64,000 nucleotides of DNA from Leisingera sp. SS27 (GTDB taxonomy: Bacteria; Pseudomonadota; Alphaproteobacteria; Rhodobacterales; Rhodobacteraceae), in assembly GCF_028368855.1 (NCBI RefSeq), contig NZ_JAQNCY010000002.1, forward strand, positions 357,165 to 421,164. Direction: 5' to 3'. This document shows, piece by piece, positions 46,068-55,143 of this stretch. The notes under the pieces are model-generated. The model had not been told where the DNA came from and did not search any database. It saw only the letters and a list, made by a program, of their open reading frames with translations. The position numbers and the translations under genes were made by a program. Every line of letters starts with the position of its first letter. Position 1 is the first letter of the stretch.

Positions 46068-47492
46068 ATGAAAGATTTTCACTATCAGCCGGCCAATGCG
46101 CACCGCGTAGAAGTCGAAGGACGGGAGGTTCTGTTCCACGTCCCCACCACCTCGATCTTCGAGATGGACGGGGTGGACCGGGATATCCTTGATTATGCCG
46201 CGCAGGAGCAGGCGTTCTCGATTGACGAGTTCGAGGCGCGGTTTGCTGCTGAGGATGCGGCGGCGCGGCTCGACGGGCTGGTGCGGCTGGATATCGTCAA
46301 TGACGGCCGCCCGCTGCAGCCGGAACGGCCGCCGATCGAGATCGAGACCTTCCCGCTGACCACCATCGTTCTGAACGTCAACACCGGCTGCAACCTGGCT
46401 TGTTCTTATTGCTACAAGGAGGATCTGGCGGTGCCGTCGAAGGGTCAGAAGATGGCCTTTGACACAGCGCGGAAGTCAGCAGAGATGCTACTGGCGGAGA
46501 ACCCGGACCGGGACAGCTATAACATCGTGTTTTTCGGTGGCGAGCCGCTGTCGAACCTGCCCCTGATCCGGCAGGTGGTGGACTGGGCCGAGCCGCATTT
46601 TGCAGCACTTGGCAAGACGGTGAGTTTCAGCCTGACGACCAATGCGACCTTGCTGACCGAGCCGCTGATCGACTGGCTGGACGAGCATCGCTTTGGCCTT
46701 ACGGTCTCCATCGACGGGCCGAAGGCCCAGCACGACCTGAACCGCAAGACGGTGGGCGGCAAGGGCACCTATGACGCCGTGGCTGCCAAAGCGCGACTGC
46801 TGCTGTCGCGGTACAAATCGAAACCTGTGGGCGCCCGCGTCACCCTGACTGCAGGCATCACCAATATCGTGGAGATCTGGGATCATCTGATCAACGATAT
46901 CGGCTTTGCCGAGGTTGGATTCTCGCCGGTCACCTCGGGGGAGATGGATGCCTTCAACCTGAACGGTGCCGAGCTGCTGGAAGTGTTCGAGGGGATGAAA
47001 TCCCTTGGCAGGCTCTATGTCGAGGCGGCGCTGGAGGGCCGCAACATCGGCTTTTCCAACATGCATCAGATGATGAACGACCTTTACGAAGGGCGGTCCA
47101 AGGCGCTGCCCTGCGGGGCCGGTGTGGGGATGCTGGCGGTCAATCACGATGGCGCGCTGAACCTGTGCCACCGGTTCACCGGATCGGAAATGGACCAGTT
47201 CGGCACCATCGATGAGGGCATCAAGCGCAAGGAGCTGTCGGGCTTCATCAAGGCGCGGTCTGACCGCACCGAGAAGGGCTGTGCTACCTGCCGGATACGC
47301 AATCTGTGCGCGGGCGGATGCTACCACGAGAGCTATGCCCATTTCAGCGACCCGATGATGCCGACCTATCACTACTGCGACCTGATGCGCGACTGGATCG
47401 ACTTTGGCGTCGGCGCCTATGCCCGGCTGATCGCCCAGGCACCGCAGTATTTTCACCACCATGTTGCGCCGAGGAGGGCGTTTGGAAAATGA
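46068..47492 (+). CDS. qhpD: QhpD, radical SAM/SPASM enzyme forming the thioether cross-links
   Basis: Radical S-adenosylmethionine enzyme of 474 residues that makes three intrapeptide Cys-to-Asp/Glu thioether bonds in QhpC. The radical SAM motif is [16 protein letters not shown] (about residues 104-119). The C-terminal SPASM domain has [13 protein letters not shown], then [19 protein letters not shown] and YHYCDLM, which together can hold two auxiliary iron-sulfur clusters. Its stop overlaps the qhpC start (ATGA). Confidence 0.95.
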   Translation: MKDFHYQPANAHRVEVEGREVLFHVPTTSIFEMDGVDRDILDYAAQEQAFSIDEFEARFAAEDAAARLDGLVRLDIVNDGRPLQPERPPIEIETFPLTTIVLNVNTGCNLACSYCYKEDLAVPSKGQKMAFDTARKSAEMLLAENPDRDSYNIVFFGGEPLSNLPLIRQVVDWAEPHFAALGKTVSFSLTTNATLLTEPLIDWLDEHRFGLTVSIDGPKAQHDLNRKTVGGKGTYDAVAAKARLLLSRYKSKPVGARVTLTAGITNIVEIWDHLINDIGFAEVGFSPVTSGEMDAFNLNGAELLEVFEGMKSLGRLYVEAALEGRNIGFSNMHQMMNDLYEGRSKALPCGAGVGMLAVNHDGALNLCHRFTGSEMDQFGTIDEGIKRKELSGFIKARSDRTEKGCATCRIRNLCAGGCYHESYAHFSDPMMPTYHYCDLMRDWIDFGVGAYARLIAQAPQYFHHHVAPRRAFGK

Positions 47493-47812
47493 AACCGCTC
47501 AATCAAAAAGCCGAACGCGTTCAGCAGGCCGCGGCCGAAGGCCAGATGGAAGAGGTCCGCGCGATGCAGACCGTGACCGCAGGCTGTGCCACCACATTCG
47601 ACCCGGGCTGGGAGGTCGATCCCTTTGGCGGCCTGGCCGCGCTGTGCCAGCCGATGGAGGCGGACCTTTACGGCTGCTCCGACCCCTGCTGGTGGCCTGC
47701 GCAGGTACCCGACATCATGGTCAACCACCCGAACTGGGACGAAGGCGCGCCCAATGCCGCCAAGGACTGGCGCGCGCTTGGCGCCACCTATCCCACCGAT
47801 GCCGAAACCTGA
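47489..47812 (+). CDS. qhpC: Quinohemoprotein amine dehydrogenase gamma subunit (CTQ-bearing)
   Basis: Small catalytic subunit, 107 residues. Residues 1-26 are a leader removed by QhpE; from Gln27 the mature chain follows. Every cross-linked residue of the Paracoccus enzyme is at the same spacing: Cys33-Glu42, Cys53-Asp59 and Cys67-Asp75 for the thioethers, and Cys63 with Trp69 for the cysteine tryptophylquinone. Asp59, the probable catalytic base, is also kept. It is modified in the cytoplasm by QhpD and QhpG, then exported by QhpF. Confidence 0.95.
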   Translation: MKPLNQKAERVQQAAAEGQMEEVRAMQTVTAGCATTFDPGWEVDPFGGLAALCQPMEADLYGCSDPCWWPAQVPDIMVNHPNWDEGAPNAAKDWRALGATYPTDAET

Positions 47813-47825
47813 GGAGACCCGCATC

Positions 47826-48905
47826 ATGAAATCCGCGCTTTTTGCTGCTGCCGCGTTTTGCGCATCAGCCCTGCCGCTGGCCGCTGGCGACCTTCTGGTA
47901 ACGGTGGCCCGGCCCTCCAACCTCTATGTCTTTGATGCGGACGACCGCTCGGTCAAAGCCGACTGCGATCTTGGGGCGAATGTAACACCCGGCGTGATCG
48001 CCATGTCGCCGGACAACCGCATCGCCTATGTGCTGGTGAACCATTGGCAGGACGTGGTCGGTGTCGATATCGAGACCTGTGAAAAGGTTTTTCATGCCGC
48101 CCAGTCCGAGGGCGATGTGACCCGCCGCTCGCTGGCCTCCCTGGCGGTGTCCAAGGATGGCAGCCAGATCTACACGGTGCGCAATCCGGTGCGCAAGAAG
48201 ACCGACCGCTATGAGGTGATGCAGCCGGAGTTTGCCGTCTATGACGCCGGCGCCGGGCTGGAGGCCAAGCCGTCCGCCACCTTTGACGCGCCGCGGCGGT
48301 CCACCCTGATGGCGAGCGACCGCAATGGCCAGGTTTATGTCGCCGGGCATGAGATCTACCGGGTCGATCCCTCCAACGGAGAAACCGAGGTGGCGATTGC
48401 CAATGCCAGCTGGGACCGCCCCGCCTACAGCCCGCCGGATGTGCTGGCGTTCTGGCCGACCGGCAGCCAGAACGACGAGATGCTGCTGATGTATACTGCG
48501 GCGGTCTTTACGGACGAAACCCAGCAGGAGCTGGCGGATTTTGTCTGGGGCTACCAGTCGGTCGATCTGACCACCGGGGAGACGGAGATCGCCGATTTTG
48601 CCTCCTTCGAGGTGCTGATGTTCTCCGCCGTGCGCAGTGCGGTGGACCCCAAGCACCTCTATGGCGTCTATACTCAGCTGTCCAAGCACAACCTTGAGAC
48701 AAAGGAGCTGGTGAAGCGGGTCGACCTGCCGCACACCTACTACGTCATCAATGTCTCCAGCGATGGGAAAGAGATCTATGTCGCGGGCACGAATGACGAC
48801 ATCGGCATCTATGACAGCGAGACGCTGGAGCGGGCGGGCGAAATCCGGATGCCCTCGGGCGGGGATATGTCCGTCTCCACCCTGCATGTCGTGCCGCAGG
48901 GATGA
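47826..48905 (+). CDS. qhpB: Quinohemoprotein amine dehydrogenase beta subunit
   Basis: Periplasmic seven-bladed beta-propeller subunit, 359 residues, that encloses the gamma subunit and shapes the active site. Signal peptide MKSALFAAAAFCASALPLAA. Repeated propeller strands are visible, such as NLYVFDADDRSVKADCDLG, VITYVLVN-like blades and IYVAGTNDDIGIYDSETLE. It overlaps qhpF by 4 bases (ATGA). Confidence 0.93.
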   Translation: MKSALFAAAAFCASALPLAAGDLLVTVARPSNLYVFDADDRSVKADCDLGANVTPGVIAMSPDNRIAYVLVNHWQDVVGVDIETCEKVFHAAQSEGDVTRRSLASLAVSKDGSQIYTVRNPVRKKTDRYEVMQPEFAVYDAGAGLEAKPSATFDAPRRSTLMASDRNGQVYVAGHEIYRVDPSNGETEVAIANASWDRPAYSPPDVLAFWPTGSQNDEMLLMYTAAVFTDETQQELADFVWGYQSVDLTTGETEIADFASFEVLMFSAVRSAVDPKHLYGVYTQLSKHNLETKELVKRVDLPHTYYVINVSSDGKEIYVAGTNDDIGIYDSETLERAGEIRMPSGGDMSVSTLHVVPQG

Positions 48906-50641
48906 CCGGGCCTGCTGCCAAACTCTCCCCCCAGCCGGGCGGCGGTGCTGCCGCCCGGACCTGGCCGCGTCTGCCTTCAGGTGCGGGCGCGGCGCTTTTC
49001 ACACCCGCCACCGCGGCTTGGCTGCTGCCGCTGTTGCGACCGCACCGGCGACGGCTGGCAGTGCTTCTGCTGATCAGTTTTGCTGCGGCCGCGATTGGCC
49101 TGTTGCCGCCCTATACCAGCAAGCTGGTGATCGACCGCGGACTGATGGCGGGCGATACGGCGCAGCTGGTGATCTGGTCCGCGGCACTGTTCGGGATCGG
49201 CCTGCTGGCAACCAGTACCGGCGCGCTGAGCAATATCCTGCATATGCGCGCCTCTGTCCGGATGCTGGCGCGGATGCGGCAGCGGCTGCTGTCCCGGCTC
49301 GCCGCCAAGCCTGCAGACTGGTTCGCCAGCCAGCGCGCCGGTGAGCTGCTGACACGGATTGATGGCGATGCTGCGGAGGTGCAGAAATTTGCCTTTAACG
49401 CGGTGCTGGGCGGCTCCTCGGCACTGATCCGGCTGATTGGCGGTTCGGCAATGCTGATGGTGCTGGACTGGCGGCTGGGGCTGTTGACGGCGATGCTGGC
49501 CCCGGCGGAGCTGCTGTTCCTGATCTGGGCCCGGCCCCGGACTGAACGCCACGCGGCTTCGGTGCGCGAGATGCAGGGGCGGTACAGCGCGGGCCTGTCA
49601 GAGACCCTGTTCGGCCTGCCCGCCCTGCAAGCCGCCCGGGGTGGCGCATGGGCGCAGCGGCGCAGCCTGCGGGATCATGCCGGGCTGAGCCAGAGACTGA
49701 TTGCACAGAACCTGTGGGGCGAATTCACCCGCGCGGTGCCGGTGCTGTTGTCGGCACTGACACGGTCCGCGATCTTCCTCGCTGGCGGTCTGATGGTGAT
49801 CCGCGGCGAGTGGCCGCTGGGCTCGCTCATTGCCTTCATCGCCTACATGGGGTTCATGACCGGGCCGATGCAGTCGCTCCTGGGCCTGTGGCACGCGCAG
49901 GCGCGGGTCAAGGTGGCCGCCGCGCGGCTGGACGCGGTGATGCGGCAGCCACCTGCCCTTTCCAGACCCTTCTCTCCATCCTGCTATGGCCTGGAGCTGG
50001 ACAACATGACTGTGGCCCGCGGTGCGGCAGCCCCTCTTGGCCCGCTCACCCTGCGCATTCCCGAAGGCGCCCGGGTGGCCCTAAAAGGCGCCAGCGGCGC
50101 AGGCAAGACGTCGCTGCTGGCTGTGCTCTGCGGGCGGGCACAGCCCTTGGCCGGGCGTGCGACCCTGGGTGGTGCGGACTTGCAGCTGCTGAGCGGATCC
50201 CGCTTGCCGGACCGGGTGGCTTATGCCGGGCAGCGGCCCTTTACCCTGCGGGCCAGTCTTCGCAGCAACCTGTTTCAAAGCCGCGCCTTTTGGTCCAAGC
50301 CTGAGAATGAAGCTAAGGTCTGGCAAATGCTCGATATGTTTGGCCTGGCGGGCAGATTCCGCAGGGCCGAGGGCCTCGACACGATGCTGGGTGAAAGCGG
50401 GCTGACACTGTCGGGCGGCGAACGCCAGCGGCTGTGTCTGCTGCGGGCGCTGCTGACACCGTTTGACATCCTCATTCTGGATGAGGCGCTGTCGGAGGTG
50501 GATCCTGCCACCGCCGCCCGGATCCTGGCCCATATCGACACGGAATTCCCCCGCGCCACGCGCATCCTGACCGCCCACGGCGGAGCCGCGGCGGACGGGG
50601 ATTTTGACATGGTGATCGACCTGACGGAGGTCTTGGAATGA
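48902..50641 (+). CDS. qhpF: QhpF, ABC exporter for the modified gamma subunit
   Basis: Fused ABC exporter, 579 residues: six membrane helices in the N-terminal half (LLPLLRPHRRRLAVLLLISF onward) and an ATPase in the C-terminal half with Walker A GASGAGKTSLLAVLCG, signature LTLSGGERQRLCLLRALL and Walker B DILILDEALSEVD. By analogy with Paracoccus it moves processed QhpC into the periplasm. The usual H-loop histidine is present near the C-terminus (LTAHGG). Overlaps qhpB and qhpE by 4 bases each. Confidence 0.92.
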   Translation: MTGPAAKLSPQPGGGAAARTWPRLPSGAGAALFTPATAAWLLPLLRPHRRRLAVLLLISFAAAAIGLLPPYTSKLVIDRGLMAGDTAQLVIWSAALFGIGLLATSTGALSNILHMRASVRMLARMRQRLLSRLAAKPADWFASQRAGELLTRIDGDAAEVQKFAFNAVLGGSSALIRLIGGSAMLMVLDWRLGLLTAMLAPAELLFLIWARPRTERHAASVREMQGRYSAGLSETLFGLPALQAARGGAWAQRRSLRDHAGLSQRLIAQNLWGEFTRAVPVLLSALTRSAIFLAGGLMVIRGEWPLGSLIAFIAYMGFMTGPMQSLLGLWHAQARVKVAAARLDAVMRQPPALSRPFSPSCYGLELDNMTVARGAAAPLGPLTLRIPEGARVALKGASGAGKTSLLAVLCGRAQPLAGRATLGGADLQLLSGSRLPDRVAYAGQRPFTLRASLRSNLFQSRAFWSKPENEAKVWQMLDMFGLAGRFRRAEGLDTMLGESGLTLSGGERQRLCLLRALLTPFDILILDEALSEVDPATAARILAHIDTEFPRATRILTAHGGAAADGDFDMVIDLTEVLE

Positions 50642-51294
50642 CCCGTTCGCCGCTGATAGCCCTCATTGACGGGCCGCTGGCTGAAAACGCCCCCGGCCTG
50701 GCAGGCCGCGTGGATATCTGCGCGATGCATCCCAGAGCAGCCGAAAGCCCGGCAGCGCTGCACGCACGCCACATGGCTGTTGCCATCCGCGCAAATGCGC
50801 CGGACGCGCAAATTTCCGGGTTCAGCATCTTTTCCGGCCGTCTTGCCACATCACTTTCTACCGTGACAGAGGCGCTGCACCGGGCTGCGGAATCGGAAGC
50901 GGAGATCGTTCACTGCTCTTTTGGCCTTGGTGAGGCCAGCCCGCTGCTGGCTGAGGCCGTGGCGGCGGTTCTGGCTGCGGGCAAGATGCTGGCAGCCTCC
51001 GCTCCGGCCCGCGGCGCGCCGGTCTATCCGGCGGGATTAGAGGGCGTGTTTTCGGTGCAAGGCGATGCCCGCTGCGGGGCCGGCCAATGGTCGCTGCTGA
51101 ACTTGCCTTCCGCCCGGTACGGCGCCTGCCCAGGCAGCCCTTCTTCGCCAGTCCGGGGCGCCAGTCTGGCGGCCGCGCATTTCACCGGACTGCTCGCCCG
51201 GGCCAGCATGAACGGCGGCGTTGAAGCGATGCTGCAAGACCCCCCCTTCAGAGGCCGCGAACGCATCGGGGCGGGAGGCCCGCAGGCTGCATGA
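50638..51294 (+). CDS. qhpE: QhpE, subtilisin-like protease that cleaves the QhpC leader
   Basis: Small intracellular subtilase, 218 residues. The catalytic triad can be placed: Asp in LIALIDGPL (about residue 11), His in LHARHMAVA (about 45) and Ser in VRGASLAAAHFTG (about 180). It lacks signal peptide and prodomain. It removes the 26-residue leader of QhpC after the cross-links form. It overlaps qhpR (ATGA). Confidence 0.92.
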   Translation: MTRSPLIALIDGPLAENAPGLAGRVDICAMHPRAAESPAALHARHMAVAIRANAPDAQISGFSIFSGRLATSLSTVTEALHRAAESEAEIVHCSFGLGEASPLLAEAVAAVLAAGKMLAASAPARGAPVYPAGLEGVFSVQGDARCGAGQWSLLNLPSARYGACPGSPSSPVRGASLAAAHFTGLLARASMNGGVEAMLQDPPFRGRERIGAGGPQAA

Positions 51295-52283
51295 CCTGTT
51301 TTGACCACTGGAACAGCACACTGCGTGCCAGTTGCGGCCACTATTACGCGGCCCCGGACCGGGCTGTGCGGGATTGGACCGGAACCTTCAACCTGCGGCA
51401 GCGGGGCTGCGTGGATGTCGCCGAGGTTCATTGTCCGCCGGCCCGCATCGAGCGTACCCGAAAGGGCATTCTGCGCGACGACCAGGAGCATTTCTTTCTG
51501 CTGCGCCAGATGGAAGGTGAAACCGGCATCCTCCACGCTGGCCACGAGGTGCTGCTGCAGCCGGGAGAGTTTCTGCTGCTCGATTCCACCCGCGCGGCTG
51601 AACTGAGCGTCAGCGGCCGCCCTGCGGTGTTCCTGTCTGCGCATCTGCCGCGGGCGCTGGTGCTGGAAAGCCGCCGGGAGATGCCCGCGGCGGGCCGCAA
51701 GATCACCCCGGCGCATCTGCTGCATGCCAGCCTGTGCGGGCTGCTGGATGCCGGCGGGGCAGAGGACACCGCAGGCTATATCTTTGATCTGGTGCCGCTA
51801 GCCTTTGCCAATGGGGCACGACAAGGGGCAGGAAGCCTCGGCAGCCGCAAGCACCGGTTCCGGCTGGTGCGCGAGACACTGGAGCTGCTGAGCGGTGACA
51901 CGGGGCTAACCGTGGACACGCTGGCCGCGCGCACCGGGCTGTCGCGGCGCCAACTGCAGCGGGAGTTTCAGGAAAACGGCACCACCTTTACCGAGTGCCT
52001 GACCCGCACCCGGCTGGATGCGGTGGCAGGTAAACTGCGCCATGCGGCGCGGCACGGTGCCCGGATGCCGATTGCTCAAATCGCCTATGGCGCTGGGTTT
52101 GGCGATATCTCCCACTTCAACCGCACTTTCCGCCGGAAGTTCGGCTGCTCACCGCGCGGTTTCCTCAGCACCTGCACTCTCGGCGGATTTTTGGCGCAGG
52201 ACGCAAACTCTTTGGCACCGGTGCCCAAGACCCCGCCGCCGGGCCGTGGTTGTCTTTTTCAATCAAACCCGGCTGACGGATAA
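51291..52283 (+). CDS. qhpR: QhpR, AraC-family activator of the qhp genes
   Basis: Regulator of 330 residues with an AraC-binding-like N-terminal domain and two helix-turn-helix motifs at the C-terminus (TLAARTGLSRRQLQREFQEN, then AQIAYGAGFGDISHFNRTFR). In Paracoccus QhpR activates the cluster when amines such as n-butylamine are present. Being last in the operon it would drive its own expression. Confidence 0.9.
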   Translation: MTCFDHWNSTLRASCGHYYAAPDRAVRDWTGTFNLRQRGCVDVAEVHCPPARIERTRKGILRDDQEHFFLLRQMEGETGILHAGHEVLLQPGEFLLLDSTRAAELSVSGRPAVFLSAHLPRALVLESRREMPAAGRKITPAHLLHASLCGLLDAGGAEDTAGYIFDLVPLAFANGARQGAGSLGSRKHRFRLVRETLELLSGDTGLTVDTLAARTGLSRRQLQREFQENGTTFTECLTRTRLDAVAGKLRHAARHGARMPIAQIAYGAGFGDISHFNRTFRRKFGCSPRGFLSTCTLGGFLAQDANSLAPVPKTPPPGRGCLFQSNPADG

Positions 52284-52298
52284 ACAGGGAGAACGGCA

Positions 52299-53702
52299 AT
52301 GGAATACCGCATGCTGATCAACGGCGAACAGGTTTCGGCGGAGCGCATGATCGACGTGATCAACCCGGCAACGGAGGAAGTATTTGCCCGTGTGCCGCAT
52401 GCCTCCGAAGCGCAAATGAATGAAGCCGTGGACGCTGCCAGGACTGCGCAGGAAACATGGGCCGCAGTTCCTATGGCGGAGCGGCGCGCCAAGGTCGAGG
52501 CGCTGGCCGCCGCCATCGGCGAAGAAGCGGATGAACTGGCACGGCTGATCACGATGGAGCAGGGTAAGCCACTGCCCGAGGCGCAAGGAGAAGTTGCCTG
52601 GTCGCAAGGCTATCTTGCTCATACTGCCACGCTGGAGCTGCCCGACCGGGTGATTCAGGACGACGCCGAGTTCCGGATCGAAACCCGGCACAAGCCTCTG
52701 GGCGTGGTGGCGGGAATTATCGCTTGGAACTTCCCCCTGTTGCTCTGCTGCTGGAAGATCGGCCCGGCGATTATGGCCGGCAATGCCATTGTACTGAAGC
52801 CCGCACCCACGACTCCGGTTTCTGCGCTGAAGCTGGGCGAAATCTGCGCCCGGATTTTCCCAGCTGGCCTAGTGAACATCATCACCGACGCCAATGACCT
52901 CGGCCCCAAGCTGACGGCGCATCCGGATGTGGCCAAGATCGGCTTTACCGGCTCGTCCGAGACCGGCAAGCGGATCATGGCGAGCGCGGCGGACACCATG
53001 AAGCGGGTGACGCTGGAGATGGGCGGCAACGATCCGGCGATCGTGCTGCCCGATGTAGACGTGAAAATGGCTGCAGAAAAGATTTTTGGCGGTGCATTCC
53101 TGAATGCGGGCCAGGTCTGCCTGGCAGTGAAACGCGCCTATGTTCACAGCGATATCTACGACGCATTCTGCGCTGAACTGGCCGCGCTTGCCGGGCAAGC
53201 GGTGGTCGACGACGGCATGAAGCAGGGCACCACTATCGGCCCGGTCCAGAACAAGGCGCAATTTGAGAAGATTAAGGTCTTCCTGGAAGATGCCCGGGCT
53301 TGCGGCCAGATCATTGCCGGCGGCAGCGCCAAAGACGGGCCCGGTTATTTCGTGCCGCCCACGATCGTGCGCGACGTGACCGATGGGCAGAAGATCGTGG
53401 ATGAAGAGCAGTTCGGCCCGGTTCTGCCGGTGATCCGCTTTGACAGCATCGATGATGTGATCGCCCGCGCCAATGCCTCCGACTACGGGCTGGGCGGCTC
53501 CGTGCATTCGGGCGATACGGCCAAGGCCACCGAGATCGCCGGGCGTATTGAATCCGGCACCATTTGGGTGAACCAGCAGCTGAATATCGGACCGCATATC
53601 CCAATGGCTGGTTTCAAGGGTTCTGGTCTCGGTGTCGAACAGTCAATCGAAGGGCTGGCGGAATATACCCAAATGCAAGTGATTAACGTCGCACGCGGCT
53701 AA
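52299..53702 (+). CDS. NAD(P)-dependent aldehyde dehydrogenase, likely for amine-derived aldehydes
   Basis: Aldehyde dehydrogenase superfamily, 467 residues. Catalytic Asn in IIAWNFPLLLCCWK, the general-base Glu in TLEMGGNDPAIVLPD and the nucleophile Cys in AFLNAGQVCLAVKRA; NAD-binding GFTGSSETGKRIM. It starts 16 bases after qhpR with an AGGGAGA Shine-Dalgarno, so it is probably in the qhp operon and oxidises the aldehyde released by the amine dehydrogenase to an acid. Substrate range is not decidable from sequence. Confidence 0.92.
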   Translation: MEYRMLINGEQVSAERMIDVINPATEEVFARVPHASEAQMNEAVDAARTAQETWAAVPMAERRAKVEALAAAIGEEADELARLITMEQGKPLPEAQGEVAWSQGYLAHTATLELPDRVIQDDAEFRIETRHKPLGVVAGIIAWNFPLLLCCWKIGPAIMAGNAIVLKPAPTTPVSALKLGEICARIFPAGLVNIITDANDLGPKLTAHPDVAKIGFTGSSETGKRIMASAADTMKRVTLEMGGNDPAIVLPDVDVKMAAEKIFGGAFLNAGQVCLAVKRAYVHSDIYDAFCAELAALAGQAVVDDGMKQGTTIGPVQNKAQFEKIKVFLEDARACGQIIAGGSAKDGPGYFVPPTIVRDVTDGQKIVDEEQFGPVLPVIRFDSIDDVIARANASDYGLGGSVHSGDTAKATEIAGRIESGTIWVNQQLNIGPHIPMAGFKGSGLGVEQSIEGLAEYTQMQVINVARG

Positions 53703-53789
53703 CCTTTCACACAAAGTCCGGCCAGGCCCTCCAATGGCGCCCGGCCGTTCTACCAGCGGAGACTAGGGTCTGGGCTCATTGAGTTTCAG

Positions 53790-54215
53790 AGCCAGTTCAA
53801 GATCGTTGCAGCCAGAGCGATCGCGGAGAAGAAGGCCTTTGGGCACCCCAATATGAGCGCCCGCTACAAGCAGGAGGTTTCCGGCCTGATGGCGCCGCTC
53901 AACACCCCGGAGCGGCGGGCAGAAGCCTCACAGCATCTCCGGGCCATGATCGACAAGGTAGTTCTGACACCCAATATTGCGGGCGAAGAACTGACCATCG
54001 ATCTCATCGGCGACTTGGCGGTTAATCTGTCGGTCGCAACTTCGTCGGAAAGCACTCGCGTTGCAGCGGAGCTTTCCAAACTTCAACAAGTGCATCAGGA
54101 ACTTAGCGCTAAAACTGAAACAGCCCCGCGAGGGGGCTGTGTGTCTGCGCATACCTCGCAAGAGGCGGTGGTTGCGGGAGCAGGATTTGGACACTGTTTC
54201 ATCCAGGCCGGATAG
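53790..54215 (+). pseudogene. Serine recombinase C-terminal remnant
   Basis: The frame from about 53790 contains HPNMSARYKQEVSGLM, then LRAMIDKVVLTPN and LTIDLIGDLAVNLSVA, matching the C-terminal end of large serine recombinases. The catalytic N-terminal domain and zinc ribbon are missing: upstream sequence is directly the 3' end of the aldehyde dehydrogenase region. It marks the left edge of accessory DNA. Confidence 0.75.
54169..54190 (-). repeat. tRNA 3'-end-like sequence, possible old attachment site
   Basis: On the minus strand the sequence reads AAATCCTGCTCCCGCAACCA, like the T-arm and acceptor end (with CCA) of an initiator-type tRNA; the remainder of the tRNA is absent. On the plus strand it encodes VVAGAGFG at the end of the recombinase remnant, recalling the VAGVGFEP tail seen where recombinases integrate into tRNA genes. 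Confidence 0.5.
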
Positions 54216-54631
54216 CTCGCGAGGGGGTAAGCCCACCCAGTTCTACGAAGGCACAAACGTCCGCCATTCAAAGCGGACGATCGCTGTAGGCGCTTTTTTG
54301 GACTATCCGAGCGGCATCTATGCGCAGGAAGCGCCCTTTGCAAACTCGGCGGATTGACGCAATCAGCCGAGGTCTTGTGCTGCGTTGCAGCCCGCCGTTC
54401 TTGCCGTTCGCTGCGATTGCGAGATGTTGGACCTAGTGAATTCACACACAGCCGGACAGAGCCGCCGTTGCCCTTCCGGGTGTTTGCTGACGCAGCATTC
54501 TATTGCAGATGCGGCACGCTCATCGCTGCGATGCAGCCGATGTCGCCAGACCGGTCATTCAATGCTACTCTGAGGCGCGGAATTCGAACCGCCCGTTCGT
54601 TGCAACCACGACCGAGAAGCAGGGAGCGGGA
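54216..54631. other. Degenerate intergenic DNA
   Basis: No gene with codon or Shine-Dalgarno support was seen. Short frames on both strands lack known motifs. This is probably decayed accessory DNA next to the recombinase remnant. Confidence 0.5.
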
Positions 54632-54754
54632 CTAGGCTTTCTTCACGCGGATAGGGTGTTTGGCTCCGCTAGGCTTCTGATGCTCAAGCGTTTTGTGAGC
54701 TGTCTTCCTGATGATGAAGGAACCCAGTTTGGATTTGGCCTCGTCAGCTTCCAT
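54632..54754 (-). CDS. Possible small lysine-rich protein, coupled to the upstream gene
   Basis: A 40-residue frame, MEADEAKSKLGSFIIRK to the end RVKKA. There is no Shine-Dalgarno, but its ATG overlaps the stop of the 54754-54990 gene (TGATG), which allows translation by termination-reinitiation. Strongly basic C-terminal half. No family recognised. Confidence 0.4.
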   Translation of the reverse strand: MEADEAKSKLGSFIIRKTAHKTLEHQKPSGAKHPIRVKKA

Positions 54755-54990
54755 CAAGGCTGCCGAACAGGGTTTCCGTTGGCAATGATCTGATGGATCA
54801 GAGCGGCAGCAGCGTGGTGCCTTTCGGTATCAGTTCCCGTTCCATCCGCATTCTCATGAAATGCTGCCGCATCACGAAGAACGCCAATGACTTCATGTTC
54901 AGGCAGCACCTGAAGATCTTTCATAGCCAGCAGCAATGCCTCGCAGATCGATAACGCGGCCATTCCTGCACATTCGGTCCGCTCGGACAT
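54754..54990 (-). CDS. Hypothetical small protein
   Basis: A 78-residue protein, MSERTECAGMAALSICEALL, with a helical pattern and HENADGTGTDTERHHAAAAL near the end. The ATG at 54988-54990 is preceded by AAGGAAGG, a strong Shine-Dalgarno, which supports it as a real gene. It is divergent from the Crp-family gene with 153 bases between. No family was named with confidence. Confidence 0.7.
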   Translation of the reverse strand: MSERTECAGMAALSICEALLLAMKDLQVLPEHEVIGVLRDAAAFHENADGTGTDTERHHAAAALIHQIIANGNPVRQP

Positions 54991-55143
54991 TTTAGGCCTT
55001 CCTTTCGTGCATTGCGTTCCATGATAAACTGACAGAGAGGTTATCTTCAGTACCTTTGCAGGAAACGAAGCAGGCTGAACTGATCCAAAGCAGTCCCGTG
55101 GACCGGCGGTGTTCAATGCCACCGCGCCAGCTCAGGAGGGGTA

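Noticed and set aside
44570..46069. A 499-codon minus-strand open frame
   Set aside because: Shadow of qhpA, which has two heme-binding motifs and a signal peptide.
46488..47462. A 324-codon minus-strand open frame
   Set aside because: Shadow of the radical SAM gene qhpD.
54356..54635. Possible plus-strand genes in the degenerate region
   Set aside because: No Shine-Dalgarno, no recognisable motif, and composition unlike neighbouring genes.
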